DNA from: Akkermansia muciniphila
GTDB lineage: Bacteria > Verrucomicrobiota > Verrucomicrobiia > Methylacidiphilales > Verrucolacustridaceae
Assembly: GCA_945878585.1 (NCBI GenBank)
Contig: CAMDXQ010000007.1
Location: forward strand, 1-32,960
Length of the DNA stretch: 32,960 nucleotides
Direction: 5' to 3'
The translations under genes and the position numbers were made by a program. Below are positions 1-9,064 of this stretch, in pieces. The notes beneath the pieces are model-generated. The model searched no databases. It worked only from the letters and a program-made list of their open reading frames with translations, and was not told the origin of the DNA. Each line of letters starts with the position of its first letter. The stretch's first letter is position 1.

Positions 1-454
1 GATAACTTTTTCCCTCTTTCGCCAACTCAAAGATACGCATTGGCCATGAGGGTGGATTCTTATCTTCAGGCTGGTTTAAAATTCCAAGAAGCGTAGGCCG
101 CATCGAGTGGGTTGGAATCTTGAAGGGCTGTAAAAAATAAGCCCGTACTCCTAGGGCTAAAACAATCGCGACTAGCGCGACTTCAGCGTTTTCCCTCCGC
201 CCATGATGACGATCCGTTCGAAGTAAATCACCATACTCTTTTTCCAATTGCGCCAGAAGATCACTGCGACGCTGACTTGGGGTTGTGATACGCAAACCCT
301 CCGCGCAAATCTCTCGTGCTTGATTCAATCGCTCCACCAGTTTCTCGGGCAAAACATCCCGTCCGTAATGAACTCGTTTGGCAAGAAAGTGAGCCATGGC
401 GTGGAGGTGCTTCCTCTCCTCCTTAGCTCTGCCGAAAAAAAGAACATCGATCAC
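1..454 (-). CDS. lepB: Signal peptidase I, N-terminal part (truncated by window edge)
   Basis: Manual minus-strand translation from GTG at 454: MIDVLFFGRAKEERKHLHAMAHFLAKRVHYGRDVLPEKLVERLNQAREICAEG...ALVAIVLALGVRAYFLQPFKIPTHSMRPTLLG...; TM segment followed by the S26 catalytic-Ser motif (PTHSMRPTL). Lies 4 nt after the lepA stop. Confidence 0.9.
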   Translation of the reverse strand, partial: MIDVLFFGRAKEERKHLHAMAHFLAKRVHYGRDVLPEKLVERLNQAREICAEGLRITTPSQRRSDLLAQLEKEYGDLLRTDRHHGRRENAEVALVAIVLALGVRAYFLQPFKIPTHSMRPTLLGILNQPEDKNPPSWPMRIFELAKEGKSY

Positions 455-458
455 TGAT

Positions 459-2261
459 TTAGTCTCCGAATGCCTTAAGAACTTGGAGAAAGGCCTCCTG
501 GGGAATATTAACCTTCCCAAACTGCTTCATCCTTTTTTTTCCCTCTTTCTGTTTCTCTAAGAGTTTTCGCTTTCGCGAAATATCTCCTCCGTAGCACTTT
601 GCTATAACATTCTTTCCGAAGCTTTTCACGTCTTCCCTCGCCACGATCTTTCCCCCAATAGCCGCCTGAAGAGATACCTTGAACAACTGGGGTGGAATCA
701 CCTCCTTGAGTTTTGCTGTCAGCGCTCTACCCCGAGCCGGTGCTTTCTCGCGATGCACAATACACGAAAAAGCATCCATCGGTTCACCGTTCACCAAGAT
801 TTCCAGCTTAACCAAGTCATCCGCCCGATAGGCCCCGTGCTCATAGTCCAGGGACCCATACCCGCGAGTAATGCTCTTAATCCGATCACTAAAATCGACC
901 AAGATTTCGCTTAAAGGGATCTCGGTCGTAAGCATAACCCGTTTCGCATCCAAGGAATCGGTCTTGGTCACCTCGCCTCTTTTTTCCCGAACCATAGCCA
1001 CCAAATCACCGATGTTCTCGTTGGGGCAAAGTAAAAACACAGTCACCATGGGTTCTCGGATCTCCTCGATCACGCTTGGATCCGGTAGTTGAACAGGATT
1101 TTCAACAGAAAGAACTTTTCCACTGGTCAGTCGGACCTCGTAGATCACGCTTGGGTAAGTCGAAAGAACTTCCATTCCAAATTCTCGGGAGAGCCTCTCC
1201 TGAACGATCTCCATATGTAAAAGACCCAAAAAACCACATCGAAATCCATAACCTAAGGCGGGAGAACTTTCAGGGATAAAGACAAGGGAGGAGTCATTGA
1301 CCTGCAGTTTTCCCAGAGCCAGCTTCAGTTTCTCAAAGTCATCCGTATTGATGGGATAAAGGCCCGAAAAAACCATCGGTTGGACTTTTCGAAAACCTGT
1401 GAGTGCCTCCTTTGCCGGATGGATCGCATTTGTAATTGTGTCTCCAATGTCAATTTCCGCGGTGGTTTTGAGGTTTGCGACCAGATACCCCGAGTCCCCA
1501 GGACCGAGTTTTTTCCCGATCGTCATTTTCGGGCTAAAGGTGCCCACCTCCTTGACCTCATATTTTCGGCCACTTTGCATCAGCATAATCGGAGTCCCTG
1601 CCGTCAACTCTCCTGAAATCACTCGAACATAGGCAATGACGCCTCGAAAAGTGTCGAAAACACTATCGAAAACGAGGGCCTTGAGTTCTTTTCCGTCAGC
1701 ACCTTTGGGAGCGGGTAGTCGGGCAACAATCGCCTCAAGAACATCTCCAATCCCCTGCCCTGTTTTGGCACTCACCAAAATTGCCTCTTCCCCGGGAATC
1801 GTGAGGATCTCCTCTAGTTGTTTTTTGACCCCGGGTATGTCGGAACTGGGTAAATCGATTTTATTGATAATCGGGATGAGCGTTAAACCCTCTTTGTTTG
1901 CCAGATGAACATTTGCCACAGTCTGGGCCTCGACCCCTTGGGCGGCATCCACTACAAGAAGGGCCCCCTCACATGCGGCAAGGGAGCGAGAAACTTCATA
2001 CGAAAAATCCACATGACCCGGAGTGTCGATGAGGTTCAATCGATACGTTTTGCCGTTCTTTGCGGTATAATTGAGGGTCACAGGATGTGCTTTGATTGTG
2101 ATTCCCCGTTCCCGCTCGAGATCCATCGAATCCAGCAACTGCGCCTGCATATCTCGCTCCGCGATCAGTCCAGTGACTTGAAGCAAGCGATCCGAAAGCG
2201 TGGTCTTGCCGTGGTCGACATGCGCAATGATACAGAAATTACGAATGAGGCTGGGGTCCAT
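459..2261 (-). CDS. lepA: Elongation factor 4 (LepA GTPase)
   Basis: 600 aa; NFCIIAHVDHGKTTLSDRLL, DTPGHVDFSYEVSRSL, NKIDLP motifs and the LepA-specific C-terminal domain. Confidence 0.98.
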   Translation of the reverse strand: MDPSLIRNFCIIAHVDHGKTTLSDRLLQVTGLIAERDMQAQLLDSMDLERERGITIKAHPVTLNYTAKNGKTYRLNLIDTPGHVDFSYEVSRSLAACEGALLVVDAAQGVEAQTVANVHLANKEGLTLIPIINKIDLPSSDIPGVKKQLEEILTIPGEEAILVSAKTGQGIGDVLEAIVARLPAPKGADGKELKALVFDSVFDTFRGVIAYVRVISGELTAGTPIMLMQSGRKYEVKEVGTFSPKMTIGKKLGPGDSGYLVANLKTTAEIDIGDTITNAIHPAKEALTGFRKVQPMVFSGLYPINTDDFEKLKLALGKLQVNDSSLVFIPESSPALGYGFRCGFLGLLHMEIVQERLSREFGMEVLSTYPSVIYEVRLTSGKVLSVENPVQLPDPSVIEEIREPMVTVFLLCPNENIGDLVAMVREKRGEVTKTDSLDAKRVMLTTEIPLSEILVDFSDRIKSITRGYGSLDYEHGAYRADDLVKLEILVNGEPMDAFSCIVHREKAPARGRALTAKLKEVIPPQLFKVSLQAAIGGKIVAREDVKSFGKNVIAKCYGGDISRKRKLLEKQKEGKKRMKQFGKVNIPQEAFLQVLKAFGD

Positions 2262-2282
2262 AGAGAAAGACGAAATCAGGCT

Positions 2283-2969
2283 TCAGCCTGAAACATTTGC
2301 CGCTGTTGCAGCCGATCGCATTGCAGAGACCGCTTGGGTCAGGTCAGTTTGCGCAAACAGGAAAGATCCTGACACAAGGATATTCCCCCCCGAACCGACA
2401 CATCGAGCAGCCGTTTCGTTATTAATACCACCATCCACAGTGATATCGACCTGATAATTCTGACGCACAATCACTTCCCGAGCTTCACGGATTTTCGGCA
2501 AAACTTCGGCGAGGAAAGGTTGTCCTCCAAAGCCAGGATTTACTGTCATACAGAGAAGTTGATCACACAGGGGAAGTAATGGAACCGCGTGTTTGAGAAG
2601 CGTGGCCGGGTTGATTGCTAATCCAGTGCGACAACCCCTTTGACGTATCGCTTCCAAGGTGCGGGCCGATTGATGTCGTGCCTCAAGATGAATGTTTAAA
2701 CAGTCTGCCCCAGCATCAATAAACTCATTTGCATAACGATCCGGCTGCTCAATCATGAGATGAACATCCAAGGTAGCCTCCCCCATCAAACGGCGTAGGG
2801 TTCGGACCATATTGACGCCAAAGGAAATGTTGGGAACAAAGTGCCCGTCCATAATATCCACATGAACCCACTCCGCCCCGCTGGCCTTAATTCTCTCGGC
2901 TTCCGCTTCAATACGGCCTAGATCCGCCCCCAAAATAGAGGGTGCGATATGAATCGGTCGATTGGTCAC
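2283..2969 (-). CDS. rpe: Ribulose-phosphate 3-epimerase
   Basis: 228 aa; IAPSILGADLGRIEAE, HVDIMDGHFVPNISFG, MTVNPGFGGQ, VDGGIN motifs. Confidence 0.97.
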   Translation of the reverse strand: MTNRPIHIAPSILGADLGRIEAEAERIKASGAEWVHVDIMDGHFVPNISFGVNMVRTLRRLMGEATLDVHLMIEQPDRYANEFIDAGADCLNIHLEARHQSARTLEAIRQRGCRTGLAINPATLLKHAVPLLPLCDQLLCMTVNPGFGGQPFLAEVLPKIREAREVIVRQNYQVDITVDGGINNETAARCVGSGGNILVSGSFLFAQTDLTQAVSAMRSAATAANVSG

Positions 2970-3121
2970 AGAACATTCCTCCTTTAAAGCAATCTAGGTC
3001 CACAGCCAAAGTTTGAAAGGCTTAGGAAGGGCCGGAACAGTCTTGTGTGCAGGTATCGATGCAGTTTCATATCTAGATATCATTCCCTCCTCACCCCCTG
3101 CCGTCGAACAGTAATCTCTCT

Positions 3122-4018
3122 TTATTCTGTTTCTGATTTTGACCCTCGATCCAAAAGAGCCAGTAACCCCTCTTTGGGTGACTTCTTTCCCTGCAAAACT
3201 TGAAAGAGCTCCTGAGCAATCGGGGCTTCAATTTTTTTACTTTCAAGAATTTTATGCAAAGCCTCCGTGGTGGGCACCCCCTCACAAACGCCGTCAACGG
3301 ATGCCAATGCCTGCGCGACAGTGTCACCCATTCCTAGACGCTCTCCTACACAACGATTTCGGCTGGAGCGACTATAAGAAGTTAGAATCAGGTCACCCAC
3401 TCCACTCAACCCCTGAACCGTTTCCTCCTGTGCACCAAAATAGACGGCCACACGGGTCATCTCCCTCAAGCTCCGAGTGGTTAAGCCAGCCAAACTATTT
3501 TCCCCCAAACCCAAACCCGCACACATACCAGCCGCAAGCGCATACACATTTTTTAGCGCTCCTCCCCACTCCACTCCGATCAAATCGATGCTGCGATACA
3601 CCCGAAGGGCGGGCCCATGGAGGGCTTTTTGGACGAGCAGTGCAAGGGCCTCATCTGTGGAGGCAGCAACCAGAGCTGTTGGAACTTTTTTGAGAATTTC
3701 CCCGGCGAGACTAGGCCCCGATACCGCCGCAAGGGCCGATTGAGGATAGGATTGGGTAAGGATTTCGCTCACTCGTTTTCCCGTGGCAATTTCAATCCCT
3801 TTGGAAAGGCTGACGATGGGAGTTTTTGCCGGAAGCCCTTTTATGTTCTTAAGGCACTCCCGTACCACTTGCGTAGGAAGTGCAATCCAAAGAAGATCCG
3901 TCTTCGATGGAATATCAAAATCCCCCTTATCCAGCCAGTGGACGGAATTTCCGCGCTCTTGAAGGGCCTGACCTATTGCCTGTCCCCAGGCCCCTTTCCC
4001 TAAAATAGTATGGTTCAT
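3122..4018 (-). CDS. gpsA: Glycerol-3-phosphate dehydrogenase [NAD(P)+]
   Basis: 298 aa; GKGAWGQAIGQAL N-terminus, SLSKGIE, SGPSLAGE, GVEWGGALKNVYALAAG, SRNRCVGERLG motifs; 4-nt overlap with plsY. Confidence 0.96.
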   Translation of the reverse strand: MNHTILGKGAWGQAIGQALQERGNSVHWLDKGDFDIPSKTDLLWIALPTQVVRECLKNIKGLPAKTPIVSLSKGIEIATGKRVSEILTQSYPQSALAAVSGPSLAGEILKKVPTALVAASTDEALALLVQKALHGPALRVYRSIDLIGVEWGGALKNVYALAAGMCAGLGLGENSLAGLTTRSLREMTRVAVYFGAQEETVQGLSGVGDLILTSYSRSSRNRCVGERLGMGDTVAQALASVDGVCEGVPTTEALHKILESKKIEAPIAQELFQVLQGKKSPKEGLLALLDRGSKSETE

Positions 4019-4617
4019 GGTTTCTCTGGTTTTACAAAACGGTTCTCTTTCCCTTGAAAAAGTCTCTTGAGGTTATCCCGATGTCGAAACCAAACCAGCA
4101 CTGTCATCCCGATCGAGATCCACTGAAAGACTTTCTGCTCTGGCATAAGCCAAAAAACGAACAAGGGAAAAGCAGTTGCCGCACACAAGGAGGCTACCGA
4201 AACAGTTCGACTCATTTGAAATGTAAGGAACCAGACCAGTGCAACACCCAGGGCGACCCAGGGTGCTAACCCGATCAGTATCCCCGCTGAAGTGGCCACA
4301 CCTTTGCCTCCTCGAAACCCAAGCCAGGGTGAAAAGACATGACCCAATACTGCAAAAACCCCCACAGTGACAGACCAAGTCTCCGGTAAATTGCCTACAC
4401 TCTTGGCCAGAGCGACCGCGATCCACCCCTTTCCTAGATCTAAAACGAACACAAAAATCCCCCACTTCTTTCCTAGAACACGCCCGACATTCGTTGCTCC
4501 TGTGTTTCCGCTTCCCTGGTTTCTTAAGTCAATTCCACGAACCAAGGCCAACCAGTGACCAAAGGGTAAAGACCCCAAGAAAAAGGCTGTCAGGACGTAA
4601 AGGACAGGGTTGTGCAT
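4015..4617 (-). CDS. plsY: Acyl-phosphate:glycerol-3-phosphate acyltransferase PlsY
   Basis: 200 aa multi-TM protein; GSLPFGHWLAL, GSGNTGATNVGRVLGKKWG, FRGGKGVATSAG motifs. Confidence 0.96.
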   Translation of the reverse strand: MHNPVLYVLTAFFLGSLPFGHWLALVRGIDLRNQGSGNTGATNVGRVLGKKWGIFVFVLDLGKGWIAVALAKSVGNLPETWSVTVGVFAVLGHVFSPWLGFRGGKGVATSAGILIGLAPWVALGVALVWFLTFQMSRTVSVASLCAATAFPLFVFWLMPEQKVFQWISIGMTVLVWFRHRDNLKRLFQGKENRFVKPEKP

Positions 4618-4713
4618 GGGAAGCGAGTTGGCCTAGTGAAACGAAAAGGGCAAGGAAAACCCCGCAAGAAATTCCGTTGGGTCGAAAGTCAATTTGAGGT
4701 ACTCTTTAATACT

Positions 4714-6093
4714 ATGCCTGAGATTACATCCGCCCAATTGACGGGTTCCAACCTGGAAACCTTTCGAAAGGCCAAAGATGCGATGGCGCGGCAAAATCAT
4801 GATTATGTAATCATGCTGATGCCTCCCGTTCTTGAAGCCAATCCCGGGCTTTTGGAGGGCCGTAAAATCTTACGGGCCAGCCAGATCGCAAAGGCAAAAA
4901 GTGCCTCAAAGATGGATAAGAATATGGCTGCTGTTCGGATCGCCCCAGCTGTCATGCAAGCCAAGTCAGCGGTTGGAAAATCTCTAGGTACTGGTTTAGC
5001 GAAACTTGAAGAGGCCTTAACTCTCGACCCTTTTAGTCCTCAGGCGAATGGGGCCTTAGGGGAAATCGCGTTAGAAAACGATCTCCCAGGCACAGCGGTA
5101 TTTGCTTTTGAGACAGTTCGATCAGGCAAACCGCAAGATACTCAAAATTTACACGGATTGGCTCGTGCCTTAATTGCCGCCAAGCAAATGGGTAAAGCCC
5201 GTGATGTTTATCAAGCCATTCTTGAGATTGCACCGAATGATGGGGCGGCATTAAAAGGAATGAAAGACGCCAGCGCCCTTGTCGCCACTCAGTCAGGTGG
5301 ATGGGAAAAATCGGAAGATTTTCGTGATTCCCTAAAGAATAAAGATGAGAGTGCGGCACTCGAATCCGCCTCCAAAGTCGTAAAATCTGCAGAGGCAATT
5401 GCGGAGCAGTTAACCCGTCTTCATGCTCAGTTCGAAAATGAACCTCAGAACGTAACACTAGCCAAACAGATAGCGGAGTTGTGCGAGGTTCAGGGATCCT
5501 TGGATCATGCCCTCCAGTGGTTTCAATTTGCCCATGAACTCACCCAAAAGACTGACCCTGCCCTCGAGAAAGCAGTGTTTCGCCTTCAGTGCGCCCTTCT
5601 CGATTCCGAGTTAGATCAGGCCAAAGCTGCAGCAGCGGAGAATTCGGTCTGCGAGGAAATTATTGCTCGAAAGAAATCTGTTGTTCTGGAAGGGGCGAAG
5701 GAGCGGGTGAAGCGATATCCAAACGATCTCCAGTACAGGTTCGATTTAGGCGAAGCTCTCATTGATAACGGCCAGTATAAAGAGGCCGTTCCAGAACTTC
5801 AGCAGGCTCTCCGTCAGCCCTCGGTTCGGCATCGGGCGCTGAATCTGCTTGGAGTTTCTTATCAGAAACGAAAGATGCTGGATCTTGCTGCAAAACAGTA
5901 CGCTCTTGCTGCATCCGAAATTGTGGCCATGGATAATGTCAAAAAAGACGCGATCTACTGTTTAGGGGTGATTCTTGAGGAAATGGGTAAAAAGGAGGAG
6001 GCCCTGGAGGAGTTCAAGAAAATCTACGAGGTGGACAGCCAGTTCCGGGACATTGCGGACCGAGTGGAAGCAGCGTATCAGCAGAGCGGTTGA
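4714..6093 (+). CDS. Tetratricopeptide repeat protein
   Basis: ORF 4612..6093 contains several TPR-like helical repeats (ALNLLGVSYQKRKMLDLAAKQYALA, AIYCLGVILEEMGKKEEALEEFKKIYEVD); the likely start is ATG 4714 (MPEITSAQL), which avoids plsY overlap. Confidence 0.85.
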   Translation: MPEITSAQLTGSNLETFRKAKDAMARQNHDYVIMLMPPVLEANPGLLEGRKILRASQIAKAKSASKMDKNMAAVRIAPAVMQAKSAVGKSLGTGLAKLEEALTLDPFSPQANGALGEIALENDLPGTAVFAFETVRSGKPQDTQNLHGLARALIAAKQMGKARDVYQAILEIAPNDGAALKGMKDASALVATQSGGWEKSEDFRDSLKNKDESAALESASKVVKSAEAIAEQLTRLHAQFENEPQNVTLAKQIAELCEVQGSLDHALQWFQFAHELTQKTDPALEKAVFRLQCALLDSELDQAKAAAAENSVCEEIIARKKSVVLEGAKERVKRYPNDLQYRFDLGEALIDNGQYKEAVPELQQALRQPSVRHRALNLLGVSYQKRKMLDLAAKQYALAASEIVAMDNVKKDAIYCLGVILEEMGKKEEALEEFKKIYEVDSQFRDIADRVEAAYQQSG

Positions 6094-6102
6094 TCGATAA
6101 AA

Positions 6103-6128
6103 GGCGAAGGCCGGATGGCCTTTTCGCC
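6103..6128. terminator. Probable bidirectional terminator hairpin between the TPR gene and rnpB
   Basis: GGCGAAGGCC-GGAT-GGCCTTTTCGCC, a strong stem with a small bulge in the convergent gap. Confidence 0.5.
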
Positions 6129-6142
6129 ACCCGGCCCTCGTT

Positions 6143-6556
6143 CCTGTGGAATCCGTAAGCCGGATTCTGTGGTTCTTTAAGTTTCCTCAAAGAACTGGCA
6201 GCCATTTCTCTAACCCGCCCGAAGGCGAATTTCGGTTCCGTGTTGCCACTTCACCGATGCGGCTCCAACCCGGGAGTGTCTCGCTTACGCGAGACGGGCG
6301 GATCACCCGTTCCCCCTGCTCGGCCTTGCACCATCCGTGGTTTGTCATTCTCCTCGGTTGCCCGAGAAGCGGTGGGCTCTTACCCCGCCTTTTCACCCTT
6401 ACCCAACTTGCGTTAGGCGGTATTTTTTCTGTGACACTTTCCGTCATCCCCAACTTTCGCTGAAGATGCCCCCAGCTTTCCCAGGGCGGATTATCCTGTG
6501 GTGTCCGGACTTTCCTCCCCCAGACTAGCTGAGGGCGACTGCCCTGATTCCAATCA
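6143..6556 (-). ncRNA. rnpB: RNase P RNA, bacterial type A
   Basis: Reverse complement reads TGGAATCAGGGCAGTCGCCC...GGGGGAGGAAAGTCCGGACACCACAGGATAATCC... through ...GAATCCGGCTTACGGATTCCACAGG; conserved GAGGAAAGTCCGG and GAATCCGGCTTAC blocks; P1 pairing TGGAATC/GATTCCA. Confidence 0.93.
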
Positions 6557-6616
6557 AGATAGTAAGGGCTAAATTCTTTCTGACAACACCCGACCCGAGT
6601 CAAACTTTAACGAACA

Positions 6617-6823
6617 TTACTCCATCCAAATCAACGGGTTCCAAGAGCATAGAGCCATCCACTCGATCACTAGTAAAACAATGGCAGAAGGAATAAGAAT
6701 GGTAAGTCCGAGACCTACTACGATTGGAAAATGCGGTATGTCTTTGCGATGTTTCACGAGTTGGGCTCCCCCAGCAAGAACAGCAACTGCACCTAATGTC
6801 ATAGAGGTTAAAATCATGTACAT
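6617..6823 (-). CDS. Small membrane protein, hypothetical
   Basis: 68 aa with two hydrophobic segments; intergenic position with no competing ORF. Confidence 0.5.
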   Translation of the reverse strand: MYMILTSMTLGAVAVLAGGAQLVKHRKDIPHFPIVVGLGLTILIPSAIVLLVIEWMALCSWNPLIWME

Positions 6824-6870
6824 CTATCTAACTACGAATCTGATCAAGACAAGGAAACTCCCCACCCAGA

Positions 6871-7707
6871 TCAATCCAAAGGTTTCCCCTTGGTATCGAT
6901 CGTTCGAGACTGGTTTCCAACACGAACGTGAGCCTTCCCATTATGAAAATCTGTTGCTTCATCAAACTCTGGAGCTATCGCGATTCCTCCTTTTGTATTG
7001 ATATACCCAAACTTGCCTGCAATCCGGTCCTCCAGCTGAACACGAGCCAACCCCTCAGAAAATCCTCCTGCCCAAGCATACTTTGAGTCAAAAGGGCTTT
7101 TGCCATCTGGCTGAATAAAAACCCAAGTCTTTTTATCTCCGGGGGGGCCACTTTTTTGAGCGGGAGCAAGACCCTCTGAAAAACCACCAACCTGATCAAA
7201 GTCAGGCTCGACCACTAGCTTTCCCTTGGCATCTACAAAACCCCACTTGGATCCATCCTTAACAGCCCCATATCCCCCTTGAAAAGGCCTCGTCCAATCA
7301 TACTCAGGTTCAATGGCCCATCTGCCTTGGCGATCGATATACCCAAACTTGCCCGTCAAGCGATCACCCTCTGACGCAGGGGCCAGATTTTCTGAAAACT
7401 CGCCCGCCCAAGAAAAGCGAGGCGGTATTTTCCAGTTTCCAGTCGCATCAATATAGCCCCATTTATCCTTCTCCCGTGCCGCCGCCACATCACCTTGAAA
7501 AGGCTTCACCTCAATAAATTTCGCCTCCACAGCCCAGGTCCCGTCCGGGGATAAAAACCCCCACTTCCCATTTTCACCCTTGGCGGGGGCAGGTCCTTTA
7601 GCAAAAAGAAGCTTCTCCGCCTCGTCTTGGCCCCGAGCAGTAAAAGTCAGGCCCCCAATCACTAGCCCCATGGCAAAAATAGAGACCCACTTCATCTCTA
7701 TAGGCAT
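6871..7707 (-). CDS. WG (KWG) repeat-containing secreted protein
   Basis: About six repeats of the type GKWGFLSPDGTW / DKWGYIDATGNW / GKFGYIDRQGRWAIEPEYD / SKWGFVDAKGKLVVEPDFD; signal peptide MPIEMKWVSIFAMGLVIGGLTFTARG (likely start 7707 or 7695 rather than 7779). Confidence 0.85.
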   Translation of the reverse strand: MPIEMKWVSIFAMGLVIGGLTFTARGQDEAEKLLFAKGPAPAKGENGKWGFLSPDGTWAVEAKFIEVKPFQGDVAAAREKDKWGYIDATGNWKIPPRFSWAGEFSENLAPASEGDRLTGKFGYIDRQGRWAIEPEYDWTRPFQGGYGAVKDGSKWGFVDAKGKLVVEPDFDQVGGFSEGLAPAQKSGPPGDKKTWVFIQPDGKSPFDSKYAWAGGFSEGLARVQLEDRIAGKFGYINTKGGIAIAPEFDEATDFHNGKAHVRVGNQSRTIDTKGKPLD

Positions 7708-7772
7708 AGGATTAGAAAAAAAGGGGTCAAGGCAGGGCTGGCACTTTATCCAGAACATCGGATAATGAAGCA

Positions 7773-8093
7773 ATGACAACTCCTCTCCTCAGACCCCTCC
7801 TCTGCCTCCTCTCCATTTTATCCTTCCCCATTTCTGCTCCTTCTCAAGACATCGGTTTTGAAGGTGGCGCTAGCCCGTATACACCCCAGCAACTTCACGA
7901 GCTTCTGGTCGGACAAAACAATATTGGAGTTATCAATTTCTTTGGACGCACTCCAAACCATCAGCAGGGCTTCGACTGGATCTACAATCGTCTTCTGATC
8001 GAAATCCCGGAACGCAACCAGTACTTCACAACCGCTGTGGTGTGCTTTTCACACGGTGACCATAGGGTATGGCAGGTGGTTTGTTATCCGTAA
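7773..8093 (+). CDS. Small secreted hypothetical protein
   Basis: 106 aa; signal peptide LLRPLLCLLSILSFPISAPSQ; directly upstream of the tRNA-Val attachment locus. Confidence 0.6.
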   Translation: MTTPLLRPLLCLLSILSFPISAPSQDIGFEGGASPYTPQQLHELLVGQNNIGVINFFGRTPNHQQGFDWIYNRLLIEIPERNQYFTTAVVCFSHGDHRVWQVVCYP

Positions 8094-8109
8094 GGTTTTC
8101 CACTACACT
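8081..8109 (+). promoter_or_regulatory. Candidate native promoter of the interrupted tRNA-Val gene
   Basis: TTGTTA (8081-8086), 17-nt spacer, TACACT (8104-8109), about 15 nt before the tRNA 5' end at 8125. Confidence 0.5.
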
Positions 8110-8124
8110 AAATCATGTTACTTC

Positions 8125-8161
8125 GCGCGCTTAGCTCAGCGGTAGAGCGGCTGCCTTACAC
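8125..8161 (+). pseudogene. Truncated tRNA-Val 5' half (attL core)
   Basis: gcgcgcttagctcagcggtagagcggctgccttacac, 37 nt identical to 16721..16757; diverges immediately after the anticodon. Confidence 0.92.
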
Positions 8162-8265
8162 CATGTTTAATGGGAGTTTCTCATTTTCTCCTAATTGCTG
8201 CCAATTTTATTCTAGCTCGAGGAAACGCCTCTAAAGCGTTCCCACCTGCTTTTTCGTATAGGGAT

Positions 8266-8289
8266 ACCTTTAGTAACGTTTTTAGTAAC
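8266..8289 (+). repeat. Paired TTTAGTAAC repeats at left end (candidate integrase arm-type sites)
   Basis: ACCTTTAGTAACG (8266-8278) then TTTAGTAAC (8281-8289); similar pair ACCTTTGGTAACG...TAGTAA at the right end. Confidence 0.4.
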
Positions 8290-8337
8290 ACGCCCCACTT
8301 CTCGGGATGCGCCATCAATACGCACACCCTACGCCGT

Positions 8338-8580
8338 TCACTCCAATGAATCGCCCCAATCATCCACCGGGTATTGAGAAGGCATCGTGAGGAAGTGCCG
8401 GGCAATCTCCGACAAGTCTGCCCCGCCAGCCTTGGGAAATATCTTCACGCCTTTGCGATCGTAAATTGCCCACGCCTTCGGATCGGGCGGCAGTAAGAAA
8501 ACGCCCATCTCGGACGCGATCGTCATTAGCCCTCGGACTTGTCCCTCGAGCAGGATCCGCTTGCCGCGCTTGTCTCTCAA
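8338..8580 (-). CDS. Hypothetical element protein (paralogue of 8840..9064)
   Basis: 80 aa, TTG start, TTGA overlap with upstream ORF; shares a D..G...FP..GG..L.EI...F..P pattern with 8840..9064. Confidence 0.6.
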   Translation of the reverse strand: MRDKRGKRILLEGQVRGLMTIASEMGVFLLPPDPKAWAIYDRKGVKIFPKAGGADLSEIARHFLTMPSQYPVDDWGDSLE

Positions 8581-8843
8581 TTTCCGATCTCCCGCTCATA
8601 CAAAAAGCCTTCAACTTCAAACGCGCCGAGGTTCCCGTGAAGCGGGTATCGTTGCGACTCATCCTCACGCCGGACAAAGGCAAATCGATCTCCTCCGCAT
8701 TTCACCATCTGGAATCCGCAACACGCCGCCCTCCTTGCCCACACCATCTCGCGCATCGTGGCCGTCAAAAACTTTCCCGGTGGGGTATGAGCTAGGCAGG
8801 CAGGCCAACGGCTCGCCAAGATCCGAAGGAGTGCCTTTCTCAC
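8577..8843 (-). CDS. Hypothetical element protein
   Basis: 88 aa, GTG start, GTGA and TTGA overlaps with both neighbours in the operon. Confidence 0.55.
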   Translation of the reverse strand: MRKALLRILASRWPACLAHTPPGKFLTATMREMVWARRAACCGFQMVKCGGDRFAFVRREDESQRYPLHGNLGAFEVEGFLYEREIGN

Positions 8844-9064
8844 GTTTGCGGATCTTGTGCGAAGTAGCCGCGGATCTCTCGAAGGAAAGCCCCGCCAACT
8901 CCCGGGAAAACTCTGCGCCCCGCGTGATCCTTGAGGATGAATGTCGAGTGAAGTTCATCCTCCGGGATAAGCCGCAGGAAACGCCGCTCGGCCTCGGCCT
9001 TGGCTCGTTCCAACTGCTCGCCCCACGTCAGTCCCATCGCCCTCTGCTCCGGCGTCAGCATCAT
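8840..9064 (-). CDS. Hypothetical element protein
   Basis: 74 aa, ATGA overlap with the upstream gene; predicted helical. Confidence 0.6.
   Translation of the reverse strand: MMLTPEQRAMGLTWGEQLERAKAEAERRFLRLIPEDELHSTFILKDHAGRRVFPGVGGAFLREIRGYFAQDPQT

Noticed and set aside
3139-3693. 184-aa plus-strand ORF
   Set aside because: Antisense to gpsA; Pro/His-rich shadow translation.
6187-6603. ORFs on both strands at 6146-6603
   Set aside because: Region is the RNase P RNA gene, so the ORFs are spurious.
6871-7779. Full 302-aa start of the WG-repeat protein at 7779
   Set aside because: A clear signal peptide begins at 7707/7695; the longer start overlaps the divergent gene at 7773.
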